In this document: positions 25,604 through 34,030 of the stretch, piece by piece | Numbering within the stretch: position 1 is the first letter of the stretch | How the letters are laid out: the number at the start of each line of letters is the position of its first letter | Position numbers and translations under genes: made by a program | The notes under the pieces: model-generated | Databases searched by the model: none | Seen by the model: only the letters and a program-made list of their open reading frames with translations | Told to the model about the DNA's origin: nothing | Assembly: GCA_044507695.1 (NCBI GenBank) | Contig: JBIQJD010000009.1 | Coordinates: 62,001 to 126,000 of the forward strand | From: JBIQJD01 sp044507695 | GTDB lineage: Bacteria > Bacteroidota > Ignavibacteria > Ignavibacteriales > Ignavibacteriaceae | Length of the DNA stretch: 64,000 bases | Reading direction: 5' to 3'

Positions 25604-27565
25604 TTTTTGAATTGTAGAAAGCATTGTATCAAACTCATAAGGCTTGGTAAGAATTGTATTAACTTTTACTTCGCTCAGATCAAGTTTTCCTTCGAGTGAA
25701 AAACTTCCCGAAGAAAGAATAATCGGCATATTAAATCCAAGCTCGCGGATTTTTTCAACGCACTCAACTCCGTTCATTTGCGGCATGTTGTAATCTAATA
25801 TTACCAGGTCTACTTTTATTTCTTCCGTAAGAACTCTTATTGCTTCAATACCGCTTAGTACTTTTATAACATTGTACCCGCTTGATTCAAGAAGTTCAGC
25901 TAAAAGATCTCTAAGCATTATTTCATCATCTGCAAGGAGAATAATCTTTTCAGATGGTTCTGTTATTTCAGTTTTTAGATTAGGTTCAAATGAAGGGAGA
26001 AAAACATCAAATGTTGTAAACTCACCTGGCTTACTTGAAACTTCTACATGCCCCTGGTGTGCTTTTATAATTCCATATGTAACATAAAGCCCCAAACCAG
26101 AGCCGGTCTCTTTCACCTTCGTTGAAAAATACGGATCAAAAATTTTTGAAAGGTTTTCTTCAGATATTCCGCTTCCGTTATCTGTAACAGAAAAGTGAAC
26201 ATAATTTCCTTTAGCAAGCAGCGGATATTTCATCAAATTATCCTGGCTTACTGTAATATTTTTTGCAGTGAGAGTAATCTTTCCTCTGTCTTCAATTGCT
26301 TCTTTTGCATTCACACAAAGGTTAAGAAGTATCTGGTAAATCTCTGTTCCGTTTCCAAGTATATCATAAAGATTTTCTTCTACATTGCTTTCAAATTCAA
26401 TTCTCTTTGGAAAAGTCTGAACAATAACTTTAGAAATTTCAGACATTAGCAGATTTGGTTTGATCAATTCCTTTCTTCGTGGAGTTGGTTTGCCAAATGA
26501 AAGTAATCCTTTTGTTAAATCCTTTGCACGTATTGAACAGTTTTCAATATTATCAAGCAGGCGGAAAACATCTTCATTCTGCGGAACTCTTTTCTTTAAA
26601 AGATTAAGACTACCGAAGATACTTGAAAGCAGGTTGCTGAAATCATGAGCCATTCCGCTTGAAAGTTTTCCTATTGTTTCAAGCTTCTGTGCCTGCAATA
26701 ACCTGTTCTCCAATGCATCATTCAATTCCTTTATGCGGATGCTGCTAATTGCAAATGATATTAACGCTGCAAACTGATCAAGAATATTTATTTCATGCGG
26801 CTGAAATATTTCATCTTTCTTACCGGTTATTAATGCGGCTGATAAATTATTATCAAATACACACGGGCTGATAACTAATGATTCACATGTAAAAGATTTT
26901 GTAAGATTAAAAGCAATATTGTTCGGCTTGTTTAATGCATGTAATGAGCGCTTATTTACACTCAGCCATTTTGCAACAAATGAAAAACTTGATGATAGTT
27001 CTTTCTGCAGATCGTTTTTATTTGTATAAATTTCTTCGGGATCATACCAGAGATAATCAAACTGCCGGTTATCGTTTTGGAAAACTATTAATCCAAAAAA
27101 TCCTTTTAAAACATTTACTGTTCTGGAGAGAATTTCTTCAGATAATACTTTTAGTGATTTTTCTTTTATGAGCAATGCTAAAATATCATTAAGCTCTTTC
27201 TGAAATAATGTACTTAATTCATGTGTCTCAGTTTCAGGCTGAAGTTCATCAAGATTGACATCATTCTTTATAAGCGCTATTGCATAGCCGCCATCATCGG
27301 TTTGCAGTTGTTTAATTTTTAATTTGCAATTCAGATCAGGAATGAAAATTTCATTTGTTAGCCGGGAAGATTGAAACTCTTCGGAATTTATTCCGGGGAA
27401 AAGATTAAGAAAATCCTTTCCCTTAATTCGTTTTTCATTTAATGAATCTTTAAAAGATTTGCTGTACCAGATTATTTTCTTACTACTGTCAGCAATTGCG
27501 CAGGCATAATTTTCAATTTCTAAAAGCTCAAACAGAGCTTGATTAGAAATAGTATCATTAACCAT
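25595..27565 (-). CDS. Soluble PAS-GAF hybrid histidine kinase with C-terminal receiver
   Basis: 656 residues without membrane segments. A PAS-like domain (about 8-100), a GAF-like domain (about 120-280), a HisKA domain with GMAHDFSNLL (phospho-His 307), an HATPase domain (about 410-520, DNGSGISEEN and GSGLGLYV), and a receiver (about 540-655, acceptor Asp in VILDYNMP). The HDFSNLL form of the H-box is typical of the NtrB-like/HPK4 group. It lies 6 bases downstream of the NtrC-family activator on the same strand, so the two probably form a two-component pair. Confidence 0.9.
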   Translation of the reverse strand: MVNDTISNQALFELLEIENYACAIADSSKKIIWYSKSFKDSLNEKRIKGKDFLNLFPGINSEEFQSSRLTNEIFIPDLNCKLKIKQLQTDDGGYAIALIKNDVNLDELQPETETHELSTLFQKELNDILALLIKEKSLKVLSEEILSRTVNVLKGFFGLIVFQNDNRQFDYLWYDPEEIYTNKNDLQKELSSSFSFVAKWLSVNKRSLHALNKPNNIAFNLTKSFTCESLVISPCVFDNNLSAALITGKKDEIFQPHEINILDQFAALISFAISSIRIKELNDALENRLLQAQKLETIGKLSSGMAHDFSNLLSSIFGSLNLLKKRVPQNEDVFRLLDNIENCSIRAKDLTKGLLSFGKPTPRRKELIKPNLLMSEISKVIVQTFPKRIEFESNVEENLYDILGNGTEIYQILLNLCVNAKEAIEDRGKITLTAKNITVSQDNLMKYPLLAKGNYVHFSVTDNGSGISEENLSKIFDPYFSTKVKETGSGLGLYVTYGIIKAHQGHVEVSSKPGEFTTFDVFLPSFEPNLKTEITEPSEKIILLADDEIMLRDLLAELLESSGYNVIKVLSGIEAIRVLTEEIKVDLVILDYNMPQMNGVECVEKIRELGFNMPIILSSGSFSLEGKLDLSEVKVNTILTKPYEFDTMLSTIQKLI

Positions 27566-27571
27566 TAAATC

Positions 27572-28933
27572 TTAATCCTGTTTGAGTTGGTATTTTTTGA
27601 TTTTTGTATACAGAGTTTTTGCACTAATACCAAGCTGATTTGCTGTCCGGGTTCTGTCCCATTTATTAATGTGTAATACTTTTTTAATATGGCTTTTCTC
27701 CAATTCTTCCATACTCACAATCTCCTGATCAAAATTTTCATTTTGCTCACTGTAAGATTTTTGAACAGCAGCAACAGGAAGATTTAAATCTTCGGGCATA
27801 ATATAATCCCCTTCTGCAAAAATAATTGCTCTTTCAATAATATGCTCAAGTTCACGTATGTTGCCGGGGAAATTATAATTCAATAAAGCTGCTTCTGCTT
27901 CACGTGAAAGTTTTTTTGGTGAACGGATTGGGGACTTTGATTCTAAAAAGAACTGAGCGAGAACAAGTATATCTTCTTTTCTCTCACGTAAAGGAGGAAT
28001 TGTTAAAGTAATAACATTCAAACGGAATAAAAGATCTCTTCTGAAATTTTTATTATCTGCTTCTTCCAGAAGGTTACGGTTTGTTGCGCCAATTACGCGC
28101 ACATTAGATGTTAAATTTGTTACGCCGCCTATTCTTCTGTATTCACCATTCTCTAAAAATCTTAACAGTTTAGGCTGAAGCGCAAGACTCAATTCACCTA
28201 TTTCATCTAAAAATAATGTTCCGCCGTGAGCAATTTCCACAAGACCCTGCTTGGTAGATTTTGCATCAGTAAACGCGCCTTTCTCATGTCCAAACAATTC
28301 GCTTTCAATTAATTGATCGGGAAGTGATGCACAGTTAATTACAACAAAAGGATTTTCATGCCGGTTGGAATGTTTGTGGATGTATTCTGCAAACAATTCT
28401 TTTCCGGTTCCTGTTTCTCCTTCAATTAAAATATTGGAATCGGACATTGCGGATTTGTTTGCAAGATTTATTGCACGCTGCAATCCAACGCTGTTTCCAA
28501 TAATTTTTGTTGAATGCTTTTTGTTTACCTGATCTGTAAGGATTGTTGTTTTTACGAGAAGATTTTTATGTTCTAAAGCTCTTTGAATTGTGAGAACGAG
28601 TTCATCAAAATTATATGGCTTGGTTATAAAATCATAAGCGCCAAGTTTTATGCATTCAATTGCTTTTCGTATTTCCGTCTGCGCCGTTAAAATTATTACC
28701 TGAATAGAAGAATTATAATCAGCGATAAACTTAAGTACTTCTTCACCCTGAACTTCACGAAGGTTCAGATCAAGAAGTAAGGCATCATAATTTTTACTTT
28801 TAATTGCTTCAATTGCAGCGCCGCCATCGTAAACAGTATCAACAGAAAAACCTTCTTCAAGCAATTGCTCTTTTAATAAGTAACAAAGTGTTTCATCGTC
28901 ATCACAGACCAGAATTTTAGAATTTTTTGACAT
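27572..28933 (-). CDS. NtrC-family sigma-54 activator
   Basis: 453 residues. Receiver (1-120; DDDE near residue 11, acceptor Asp55 in LLLDLNLRE), AAA+ central domain (about 145-375; Walker A GETGTGKE at 172-179, Walker B TLFLDEIGEL), and a Fis-type helix-turn-helix at the end (RTANQLGISAKTLYTKI). The loop that touches sigma-54 reads GAFTDA (219-224) instead of GAFTGA. ATG at 28933. Forms a probable operon with the kinase gene downstream. Likely targets include the sigma-54-like promoters of the pilin units (inference). Confidence 0.92.
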   Translation of the reverse strand: MSKNSKILVCDDDETLCYLLKEQLLEEGFSVDTVYDGGAAIEAIKSKNYDALLLDLNLREVQGEEVLKFIADYNSSIQVIILTAQTEIRKAIECIKLGAYDFITKPYNFDELVLTIQRALEHKNLLVKTTILTDQVNKKHSTKIIGNSVGLQRAINLANKSAMSDSNILIEGETGTGKELFAEYIHKHSNRHENPFVVINCASLPDQLIESELFGHEKGAFTDAKSTKQGLVEIAHGGTLFLDEIGELSLALQPKLLRFLENGEYRRIGGVTNLTSNVRVIGATNRNLLEEADNKNFRRDLLFRLNVITLTIPPLRERKEDILVLAQFFLESKSPIRSPKKLSREAEAALLNYNFPGNIRELEHIIERAIIFAEGDYIMPEDLNLPVAAVQKSYSEQNENFDQEIVSMEELEKSHIKKVLHINKWDRTRTANQLGISAKTLYTKIKKYQLKQD

Positions 28934-29006
28934 TTATTTATTAATAGTAAAGTCTGTTTGGAAGAAAATAAGCATTTCTTTATATTTGGGACTCTTAAAA
29001 CTAAAC

Positions 29007-29078
29007 GGGCGCGTAGCTCAGGGGTAGAGCATCTGCCTTTTAAGCAGAGGGTCGGTGGTTCGAAACCACCCGCGCTCA
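29007..29078 (+). tRNA. tRNA-Lys (anticodon TTT)
   Basis: 72-base cloverleaf. Acceptor GGGCGCG (29007-29013) pairs with CGCGCTC (29071-29077) with one G-U, discriminator A at 29078. D-arm GCTC/GAGC, anticodon stem TCTGC/GCAGA, loop CTTTTAA with TTT at 29039-29041, T-arm GGTGG-TTCGAAA-CCACC. CCA is not encoded. Confidence 0.98.
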
Positions 29079-29094
29079 CTAGTTTAAGAAATTT

Positions 29095-29123
29095 AAGCCT
29101 CAGTGTTTTTGAGGCTTTTTTTA
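29095..29123 (+). terminator. Terminator after tRNA-Lys
   Basis: AAGCCTC (29095-29101) pairs with GAGGCTT (29111-29117), followed by a run of T to 29122. Confidence 0.85.
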
Positions 29124-29343
29124 TGCAGAAACTTTATTTCTGCAGTGCTAATTATAATACTTTAATTAAATAACAGCAAGCAATTCACGGGCTAAGCCGG
29201 TAAAAATTACATACTTCTTTATACAAATCTTCCTTTAAAAAAAATTTCTGTGATCCTGTATAAGTACACCATTATATTCTTTATTCTGTTTACGTGTATT
29301 CTTATTTTCTAATCAGAATAATTGATTAGTACAGAGGCTTATT

Positions 29344-29685
29344 TTGGGCGATATTGTATTTTGGACAATTGTAAGAACTGCATTGGTTATTCCGCTGGTT
29401 TGGTTTCTTCAAAATTATATTGATTTACAGCTCTGGTGGATTATCAGCGCTGTTAGTATTTACGGAATAATTATTCATCCGGCAATTATTCATTACAGAT
29501 TATTTGAAGAGAAGAATAAAGAAATTGTGGAATCAACACTTTGCTCTACCTGCAGGCATTTTGATAAATCAGCAGTATTATGCATGAAACACGATAAGCA
29601 TCCCACAAAAGAATATCTGCCTTGTGGAGGTTTGGATTGGGAAATTAAAACCAGTACTTTGAATAACGAAAAATATTTCCAATAA
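29344..29685 (+). CDS. Small two-helix membrane protein with a four-cysteine tail
   Basis: 113 residues, probable TTG start (29344). Two hydrophobic segments (about 5-25 and 29-48) are followed by a soluble tail containing CSTCRHFDKSAVLC and, 14 residues on, PCGG. Four cysteines with nearby His (HFDKSAVLCMKHDKH) could bind zinc or a metal cluster. No named family is recognised. It stands 17 bases upstream of the slyD-like gene in the same direction and may be co-transcribed with it. Confidence 0.6.
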   Translation: MGDIVFWTIVRTALVIPLVWFLQNYIDLQLWWIISAVSIYGIIIHPAIIHYRLFEEKNKEIVESTLCSTCRHFDKSAVLCMKHDKHPTKEYLPCGGLDWEIKTSTLNNEKYFQ

Positions 29686-29702
29686 TAATTAAAGAAGGAA
29701 CA

Positions 29703-30188
29703 ATGGCAATAAAAGACAACCAGGTAGTAACTCTGAATTTTACATTGAAAGATGAATCCGGGCAAATTATAGATTCTACAACTGATGAAAATCCGTTTTC
29801 ATACTTAAGTGGAAATGACCAGGTACTGCCAAAGCTTGAAGAAAATATCAACAGCATGATAATTGGTTCAAAGAAAAATGTAATTCTTGAACCCGAAGAT
29901 GCTTACGGCCGGTACAGGGAAGAAGCAGTTCAGCAAGTCAGCCGTTCTGAATTTCCGCAGGGAATGGAAATTGAAGAAGGCATGAGTTTTATGGCTGATA
30001 CACCGGATGGAAAACATCTTTCTTTTACAGTTAAGAAAGTTGATGGTGATGATGTTACCGTTGATTTCAATCATCCTCTTGCAGGAAAGAAACTTGAGTT
30101 TGATCTGGAACTGCTTGATGTAAGAGACGCAACTCCGGAAGAACTGCAGCACGGCCATGTTCACGGGCCCGGCGGTCATCATCATTAA
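29703..30188 (+). CDS. slyD: SlyD-like FKBP-type peptidyl-prolyl isomerase
   Basis: 161 residues, cytoplasmic prolyl isomerase/chaperone. N-terminal FKBP strand (NQVVTLNFTLKDESGQIIDST), then GNDQVLPKLEENINSMIIG and EPEDAYGRY, with the insert-in-flap chaperone domain at about 70-125 and the returning FKBP strand HPLAGKKLEFDLELLDVRDA. The C-terminus is His-rich (HGHVHGPGGHHH), as in metal-binding SlyD proteins that help nickel handling, though shorter than in E. coli. AAGGA ribosome site upstream; terminator follows. Confidence 0.9.
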   Translation: MAIKDNQVVTLNFTLKDESGQIIDSTTDENPFSYLSGNDQVLPKLEENINSMIIGSKKNVILEPEDAYGRYREEAVQQVSRSEFPQGMEIEEGMSFMADTPDGKHLSFTVKKVDGDDVTVDFNHPLAGKKLEFDLELLDVRDATPEELQHGHVHGPGGHHH

Positions 30189-30206
30189 GTATTAAATTTC
30201 TTTTTT

Positions 30207-30242
30207 AAAAAAGAGAATGCGAATATGTGTTCTCTTTTTTTT
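30207..30242 (+). terminator. Terminator after slyD-like gene
   Basis: AAAAAAGAGAA (30207-30217) pairs with TTCTCTTTTTT (30230-30240), T-run on the plus strand. Confidence 0.8.
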
Positions 30243-30327
30243 GTTTTTAAATCACGCTGCTTGTAATTCCTGTCCCTAAAAGTTCTTCATTTTTTACTAT
30301 AGGAAATAATAATCTACCGAGGATCAA

Positions 30328-31158
30328 ATGAAGAAAAAAAATAATGCAAGAATTATTTCCAATTCAATAGTGCTGTTGATAATCGCTTCATCATTTGTGT
30401 TTTATGCTTATGAAGATGGAATTACAGAAGCAACGCGTAAAAACGGAATTGGCTGTTCAACCGGATCCGAATGCCACGTCTCAACTCCTTCTACAAATGT
30501 AATTGTAACAATTAATGGTCCTGATGAACTTGCCATGAATGAAACCGGAACGTATACAGTAACAATAACCGGCGGACCATTAGTGCGCGGCGGAACAAAT
30601 ATTGCAGCCTCGGCAGGAACACTTATACCGGGAGAAGGACTAAGAAAATTAGATGATGAATTAACTCACATTGGTCCAAAGGCTCCCGCGGGTGGAATGG
30701 TAACATTTCAATTTACGTACACAGCGCCTGCAGTTTCCGGTGAACAAACTATTTTTGCAAATGGCAACAGCGTTAATTTTAATGGAAGAAGTGATGGTGA
30801 TTCATGGAATTTTGCTCAGAACAAAACAGTTACTATCACTAACACAACAGATGTTAAAGATGAAAATCTGGTAAACACATATAAACTTTATCAGAATTTT
30901 CCAAATCCATTTAACCCTGTTACAAAAATTCAATACTCGGTTGCAGAAGCAGGAAATGTTCAGATTGTTGTATATAATTTATCAGGTGAAAAAATTAAAA
31001 CATTGGTTAATGAGGTGAAATCACCCGGCAATTACACAGCAGAACTATATGCGGATGATCTTACAGCCGGCAGTCAGGGGCTTTCATCAGGTGTTTATAT
31101 TTATCAGATGATTACAGATAAATATTCATCAGCTAAAAAAATGATTCTTACCAAGTAG
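30328..31158 (+). CDS. T9SS-type secreted protein with an N-terminal CxxxxxCH motif
   Basis: 276 residues. A signal peptide or anchor helix (about 12-27), then GIGCSTGSECHVS, where Cys43, Cys49 and His50 give a CX5CH pattern, then a beta-sandwich (about 55-180) resembling the 'choice-of-anchor V'/Reeler-like domain of Bacteroidota secreted proteins. A type IX sorting domain ends the protein (YQNFPNPFNPVTKIQYSV to KKMILTK). Family members often carry a heme-like CxxCH at this position; spacing here is longer, so heme binding is doubtful. Confidence 0.75.
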   Translation: MKKKNNARIISNSIVLLIIASSFVFYAYEDGITEATRKNGIGCSTGSECHVSTPSTNVIVTINGPDELAMNETGTYTVTITGGPLVRGGTNIAASAGTLIPGEGLRKLDDELTHIGPKAPAGGMVTFQFTYTAPAVSGEQTIFANGNSVNFNGRSDGDSWNFAQNKTVTITNTTDVKDENLVNTYKLYQNFPNPFNPVTKIQYSVAEAGNVQIVVYNLSGEKIKTLVNEVKSPGNYTAELYADDLTAGSQGLSSGVYIYQMITDKYSSAKKMILTK

Positions 31159-31165
31159 TCTTCTG

Positions 31166-31191
31166 TGCCGGCTTATTCAGCCGGCATTTTC
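31166..31191 (+). terminator. Terminator after the CX5CH secreted protein
   Basis: TGCCGGCT (31166-31173) and AGCCGGCA (31179-31186) around a 5-base loop, followed by TTTTCTTTT. Confidence 0.88.
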
Positions 31192-31301
31192 TTTTCGGCG
31201 CATTTCCACAAAAATCCATCCATGTAAATAGTATTTCTTTTAAGTAATCAGATTTATATTATTAAAGTATTAAAATAAAATCATTTCCGGGCAGGAATAT
31301 A

Positions 31302-32684
31302 ATGGATGTTAAAACCTCCGCAGTAAAGTTTAATAAAATCTCAATTTCTGAAAAGATTAAAAACTCCACAGAAAAAATTGATGCCAGGCTTTCAACTTTA
31401 AAACTTCCGCCTATTCTTAAAAAAACAAAATTTCTTGCTGCAATTACTATTGCTGCTGTTGTAATAATAATATTTGCAACGTACAGTTTTTCTTCAGGTG
31501 AAACTAATGTACCCGTTTACAAAGTAAGAGCTGATGATTTTCTTATCTCAATTACCGAAAGCGGAGAACTGCGGGCAAAAAATTCAATTTCAATACCATC
31601 TCCAAGAATACGCGGTACTTTAAAAATAGTTTATCTTATACAGGAAGGAACATATGTTAAACCGGGAGATGTTGTTGTAAAGTTTGATCCTACCGAAGCG
31701 ATAAATGAACTTAAAGAAGATGAAGCTGCACTTGAGATTGCTTTATCTGAAAAGCAAAAACTGGAAGCAAATCACAGATCAGCAAAGGCACAGGCAGATG
31801 CTGAACTGAAAAATGCGGAATTGAGTTTTGAGCTTTCTAAATTAAATCTTGAACAGATAAAATTTGAAGCAGCAATCAAACAGCAAGAGGCACAGCTTCA
31901 GCATAGGAAAAATGAATTGGCTTATGAACGTGCAAAACAGGATGCAGCTTCAAAAGAAATTATAAGAAACGCTGAACTGAATAAAATGGAAATAGAAGTT
32001 CAGCAGAAAAGACAGGAAGTTGAAAAAAGTAAACGGGATCTTGATGCACTTACACTTACGGCACCTGCGGAAGGGCTTGTGGTTTATGAAACCAACTGGG
32101 CAAACAATGGAAGAAAATTTAATGTTGGTGATCAGATTTCATGGGGAGGAATGCCAATTATCAGTCTGCCCGATCTTTCTAAAATGGAAAGCATAACCTA
32201 TGTAAATGAAGTTGATGTTAGTAAGGTAAAAATTGGACAAAAAGTTAAAGTAACGTTGGATGCTTTTCAGGACAGCGTTTTTGATGCTGAGATTGTTAAT
32301 GTTGCAAGATTAGGGCGCGCAAAAGATAATTCATCAAATATTAAAGTGTTTGAAATTAATGTACTTGTAAATTCTACATCCGAAATTCTTAAACCCGGAA
32401 TGACAACAAGCAATAAAATTATAATTAATCAAATTCCGGATGTACTATTTGTACCGCAGGAAGCAGTGTTTGAAAAAGAAGGTGAAAAAATTGTTTACGT
32501 AAAAAACGGTTCCGGCTTTGATGAACAGGAGGTTGAAGTTGGAGAAAAAAGTGAAAATTATATCATCATTTCAAAGGGGTTAAACGAAGGAGATGAAGTT
32601 GCACTTATTGATCCTACAATTAAATTAGATGAAGTTGAAACTGCTGAATCAGAAAGTTCTGTAAATCTTCCGCAGGCTAAATGA
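31302..32684 (+). CDS. HlyD/MacA-type periplasmic adaptor protein
   Basis: 460 residues. A 45-residue cytoplasmic N-terminus precedes a transmembrane helix (about 47-65), then the usual adaptor order: half-lipoyl (TESGELRAKNSISIPSPRIRG), a long alpha-hairpin coiled coil (about 140-245), the second half-lipoyl, beta-barrel and membrane-proximal domains (to about 430). It would bridge an inner-membrane transporter and an outer-membrane channel. Its stop overlaps the start of the permease gene by 4 bases (ATGA), and a TolC-like gene follows, forming an export operon. Confidence 0.88.
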   Translation: MDVKTSAVKFNKISISEKIKNSTEKIDARLSTLKLPPILKKTKFLAAITIAAVVIIIFATYSFSSGETNVPVYKVRADDFLISITESGELRAKNSISIPSPRIRGTLKIVYLIQEGTYVKPGDVVVKFDPTEAINELKEDEAALEIALSEKQKLEANHRSAKAQADAELKNAELSFELSKLNLEQIKFEAAIKQQEAQLQHRKNELAYERAKQDAASKEIIRNAELNKMEIEVQQKRQEVEKSKRDLDALTLTAPAEGLVVYETNWANNGRKFNVGDQISWGGMPIISLPDLSKMESITYVNEVDVSKVKIGQKVKVTLDAFQDSVFDAEIVNVARLGRAKDNSSNIKVFEINVLVNSTSEILKPGMTTSNKIIINQIPDVLFVPQEAVFEKEGEKIVYVKNGSGFDEQEVEVGEKSENYIIISKGLNEGDEVALIDPTIKLDEVETAESESSVNLPQAK

Positions 32685-33985
32685 ATAAAATTGAATCCTT
32701 CAAAATTGGTTTAAAGGGGCTGCAGTCCAATAAGTTAAGAGCCGCATTAACAATGTTAGGCATTGTCTTCGGAGTAGCCGCAGTTATTGCAATGATGTCT
32801 ATTGGTGAAGGAGCACGCCAGGAAACTCTTGCACAAATTGAATTAATGGGTACTAACAATATTATAATTACCAGCTCACCGGTTGAACCTTCGGCACCCG
32901 GAAATAAAGAATCAAAAGCTTCATTCTCTCCCGGATTATCTTTAAAGGATGCAAAAGCAATCAAAGAACTTAATCCGCTTGTTCAGCATATTAGCCCGCA
33001 GCGTGAGCTTGCAATTACTGCTGCTTACAAATCAAATTTGTTTGAAGCACATCTTGTTGGAACTACGATTGATTATCCTGAAACTTTTAATTCAAGAATA
33101 AGTTCGGGTACTTTCTTTAACGAATTTCACATGAACAATTATTCAAATGTTTGTGTTATTGGTGCAGGCATAAAAGAGAAATATTTTAAGTTTGAAAATC
33201 CTATCCGCAAGAGAATTAAACTTGGTGAATTATGGTTTGAAATTATCGGAGTTGCTGCACGTAAAAACGCTTCAGGCAGTACAGGATTTGGATTGAGAGA
33301 TTTTAATGAAGATATCTATGTTCCAATTACAACAATGATGTATAAAATGGAAAAAGGTGCCCAGAGTTCATTTATTATGATAAGAAATGGTGTAAGAATC
33401 CGCGGCTCAAATGATGATATTGCAATAGTTGATAAAAGCTCTGTTGATCAGTTAACAGTGAAAGTAAAAGATTCAGATCAGCTTAAAGAAGCAGCACAGC
33501 TTGTTTCTAAAATTCTTGAGAGAAGGCATTACGGCGTTAAAGATTATAAGATTGTTCTTCCCGAGCAGCTTCTTGAACAGAAACAAAAAACCCAGAGGAT
33601 ATTTAACATTGTAATGGGTGCAATTGCAGGCATCTCACTGCTTGTTGGCGGAATTGGAATAATGAATATAATGCTTGCAAATATTCTTGAACGAACACGT
33701 GAAATAGGTGTAAGAAGAGCAGTTGGCGCTACGCGGCTTGATGTTCTTTCACAGTTTATTTTTGAAGCATTAACAATCAGCGTAGTTGGTGGCCTTCTGG
33801 GCATTGCACTTGGATTTATTCTTACATCATTAATTTCCACTTATGCAGAATGGAAAACTATTATCTCTCCGTTTTCTGTTATTCTTGCCTTTGTGGTTTC
33901 AGTTGCTACAGGATTGATCTTTGGAATTTATCCTGCTAAACAGGCAGCAGATAAAAATCCTATTGAATCTCTCAGGTATGAATAA
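32681..33985 (+). CDS. MacB/FtsX-type permease without ATPase domain
   Basis: 434 residues. N-terminal transmembrane helix within SNKLRAALTMLGIVFGVAAVIAM (broken by family convention at about 17-40), a large periplasmic MacB_PCD domain (about 45-285) and a C-terminal FtsX domain with three helices (about 305-425; ERTREIGVRRAVGAT is characteristic). Unlike E. coli MacB, there is no fused ABC ATPase and none is encoded next to it, so the motor must be elsewhere. Member of a mechanotransmission-type ABC exporter; substrate unknown. Confidence 0.88.
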   Translation: MNKIESFKIGLKGLQSNKLRAALTMLGIVFGVAAVIAMMSIGEGARQETLAQIELMGTNNIIITSSPVEPSAPGNKESKASFSPGLSLKDAKAIKELNPLVQHISPQRELAITAAYKSNLFEAHLVGTTIDYPETFNSRISSGTFFNEFHMNNYSNVCVIGAGIKEKYFKFENPIRKRIKLGELWFEIIGVAARKNASGSTGFGLRDFNEDIYVPITTMMYKMEKGAQSSFIMIRNGVRIRGSNDDIAIVDKSSVDQLTVKVKDSDQLKEAAQLVSKILERRHYGVKDYKIVLPEQLLEQKQKTQRIFNIVMGAIAGISLLVGGIGIMNIMLANILERTREIGVRRAVGATRLDVLSQFIFEALTISVVGGLLGIALGFILTSLISTYAEWKTIISPFSVILAFVVSVATGLIFGIYPAKQAADKNPIESLRYE

Positions 33986-34030
33986 ATTTTTTTTAACTAC
34001 TACTAAAAGGTTTTTCTTTTGGGATTAAGC

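Noticed and set aside
28873..29079. Minus-strand frame spanning tRNA-Lys
   Set aside because: It is the antisense of the tRNA gene; the SAGGFEPPTL-type peptide is a well-known tRNA artefact.
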